DNA of 27,421 nucleotides, taken from NCBI RefSeq assembly GCF_963678635.1, contig NC_087063.1, forward strand, positions 12,934,368-12,961,788. Reading direction: 5' to 3'. Below the pieces are notes generated by a model. The model had not been told where the DNA came from, made no database searches, and saw nothing but the letters and a program-made list of their open reading frames with translations. A program made the position numbers and the translations under genes. Of this stretch, positions 26,188 to 27,421 are shown piece after piece (position 1 is the first letter of the stretch; each line of letters opens with the position of its first letter). The DNA is from Symsagittifera roscoffensis (Eukaryota > Xenacoelomorpha > Acoela > Convolutidae).

Positions 26188-26189
26188 TA

Positions 26190-27109
26190 TGTGACATTCG
26201 ACCAGAATGGCCAAAATGCAATTTACGCAGACTTCGAATTTTTAGCAGTAAGCCTTCCGGATTGATGATTATTAAGAATTAAGAACGTTGTTGGAACGAT
26301 TGGCCAAACGATGAGGGCTAGAATATTCTGGTATTTTAAAATTTCAAAAATTCGAATTATGACGTCATATTTCTGAGAAACGTCAGAAACGGCCATTTTG
26401 ACAAAAACGAGAAAGAAAAAGAGAACAACATTAGCTGCGCTGGCAACAACAACGAAATTGAGATCGGAAAACAACAACGAGTTACAGAGTAACAGAAGAA
26501 CACTCCGAGTTGCAACTATTGTGCTGCTACAATAGTTGCAAGGCCGTTGCGAACAACGGTGAAAGGTGAGAGACGGCCTTCCGGATTAAGAGAAAATCAG
26601 GATTAGCGAGCTTGATCCAGCGGATTCATCAATCCGGAAGGGTAAAGGAACTGAAACTTTTATCCTGTTGCTTAAACTTTTAGCTTCCTGTCATGTCCTG
26701 ACTTGAATTTAATTAATATCTGGATTCATTTTGATAGGGATGAGAAGCTAGGAGTTGGGGGAGAGGGTTGATCCATCTTCGATGGAGATGATGATTTTTA
26801 TCTACTGAACAAAACAATAGTAATATAATAAGTAGTAGCCCTGTTTTTAGGAGTGACCTCGTGGTCTGGGGATACTGAGACCCAGCCATGAGCTCACTAT
26901 TTCTGCATGTAATCTAGTTAATTTGAGTGTTTTGACCGAAGCCGAAGGCAGTAACGTTTTTGTCGACCCGATGTTAGAAAAGGCCACCGAAAAGTACTGG
27001 CTTGGTAGAGACGGTGAAAAGCATGCAAAGCTCTGTTTAGACGTTAGCCAGTCGTCTTAAGACTTAGTTTTGTTTTCCGTCGATATGTATCTTCCGGGCG
27101 AATGTTACA
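26190..27109 (+). repeat. 3' LTR of the giant element
   Basis: This 920-bp direct copy of the 5' LTR differs by eye at about ten bases, mostly transitions, plus one missing A in an A-run. It carries the same CRE-type site (26360-26367), double hairpin and terminal sequences. It should supply RNA 3' end formation; no AATAAA is obvious inside, while AAATAAA-like sequence occurs at ~27155, just outside. Confidence 0.95.
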
Positions 27110-27162
27110 AGAAAACATTTCAGAAAATGTTATAAAAAGCGTTTGTAAAAACAAAATAAAAA

Positions 27163-27336
27163 TTAAGAGTTGAAGTTTGATATTTCGAGCGCCTCGGCAA
27201 CGCATGCAGCATTTCCCCGTTGGACGGCGATGCCGATACGCTGTTTTAGGAAGGCGAACGATCTCTTTTCTCCCGTCGCCAGGGCAATTCTCTTAGCGAT
27301 TGCTGCTAGAGTGAAGGACCAATGTAACAACTTACG
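27163..27336 (-). pseudogene. Decayed minus-strand coding fragment, possibly a reverse transcriptase C-terminus
   Basis: Read on the minus strand, a 57-codon stretch with no start codon runs from just after a TGA (27337-27339) to TAA at 27163-27165. It has clear protein character, with motifs such as ATGEKRSFAFLKQRI and AVQRGNAACV. That 'QR...A.QRGNA' ending resembles the C-termini of some non-LTR retrotransposon reverse transcriptases as I remember them. Upstream sequence has in-frame stops, so it is a relic of a neighbouring repeat. The + strand frame at 27170-27355 is its shadow. Confidence 0.35.
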
Positions 27337-27421
27337 TCATAATGATATTTTGTGACCTTCTGATTTACCCTAAAAATAAGAGAAAAAGTTATTTGACAAC
27401 TCTGGCTTGGATGCTCTTGAG

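Larger units (their letters stand above)
25404..26189 (+). other. 3' untranslated region of the giant element
   Basis: 786 bp with no supported gene; the small frame at 25295-25504 is out of phase with ORF7 and very basic. It holds two strong hairpin regions (25758-25836 and 25913-25943) and ends in the polypurine-like tract before the 3' LTR. The first part (25430-25720) is A/T-rich with nothing recognised. Confidence 0.65.
2614..27109 (+). mobile_element. Giant Ty3/gypsy-type LTR retrotransposon, 24.5 kb
   Basis: Two directly repeated ~920-bp LTRs bound a full set of retroelement genes. The order is LTR, leader, Gag-PR-RT-RNaseH (ORF1), linker (ORF2), integrase plus macro-like domain (ORF3), ORF4 with an SGNH hydrolase, ORF5 with a degenerate SGNH-like domain, ORF6, ORF7 remnant, 3' UTR and LTR. 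PR-RT-RH-IN order and a GPY/F-like module after integrase place it in Ty3/gypsy (Metaviridae-like). LTR divergence near 1% and long open frames indicate a young copy. Visible lesions are a frame change at 13580-13585 and in-frame stops at 16536, 18555, 24902 and 25043. AGA flanks both ends. Typical elements of this class are 5-10 kb, so this is about three times normal size. Confidence 0.95.

Noticed and set aside
27156-27161. Polyadenylation-like A/T hexamer just after the 3' LTR
   Set aside because: It lies outside the element in A-rich flank, so it cannot be a conserved element signal; chance occurrence is likely.

Overview
The window is eukaryotic repeat DNA, almost certainly from a nematode and most likely Caenorhabditis or a close relative. 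I infer this from worm-like splice signals, the type of Ty3/gypsy polyprotein, and ORF5 motifs that resemble predicted Caenorhabditis proteins as I remember them. I see no ordinary host gene, tRNA, rRNA or CRISPR array.

Nearly all of it is one giant, fairly young LTR retrotransposon on the + strand, 2614-27109 (24,496 bp). Its two LTRs (2614-3534 and 26190-27109) begin TGTGACATTCG and end CGAATGTTACA. By eye they differ at about ten bases plus one single-base indel. Between them lie a 2.9 kb leader full of short CCGGAGGGGTC-type repeats and RNA hairpins, then ORF1 (6442-12588: Gag, zinc knuckles, aspartic protease, reverse transcriptase, RNase H), ORF2 (12536-13585: linker and start of the integrase zinc-binding module) and ORF3 (13582-16050: integrase, GPY/F-like module, acidic linker, C-terminal macro-like domain). 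This part is a complete Ty3/gypsy gag-pol spread over three frames.

About 9 kb of extra coding sequence follows. ORF4 (16563-18557, probably starting at 16446 before an in-frame TGA) carries a coiled coil and an SGNH/GDSL hydrolase domain. ORF5 (18570-22442) begins with a second, degenerate SGNH-like domain. ORF6 (22493-24904) is unrecognised, and a broken small ORF7 (24923-25403) follows. A 395-bp gap before ORF4 holds a good splice acceptor, so these genes are probably expressed from a spliced or trans-spliced message. A 3' untranslated region with strong hairpins leads to the 3' LTR. No envelope-like protein is evident.

The left flank (1-2613) is nested repeat DNA: two diverged direct copies of an unknown ~570-630 bp unit, the second split by an inverted solo LTR (1268-2181) related to the giant element. 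The right flank (27110-27421) holds a decayed minus-strand coding fragment that may be the C-terminus of a reverse transcriptase.

The main discovery candidate is the giant element itself: an LTR retrotransposon carrying a macro-like domain fused behind integrase, one apparently intact SGNH hydrolase, a degenerate second one, and two proteins with no known role.
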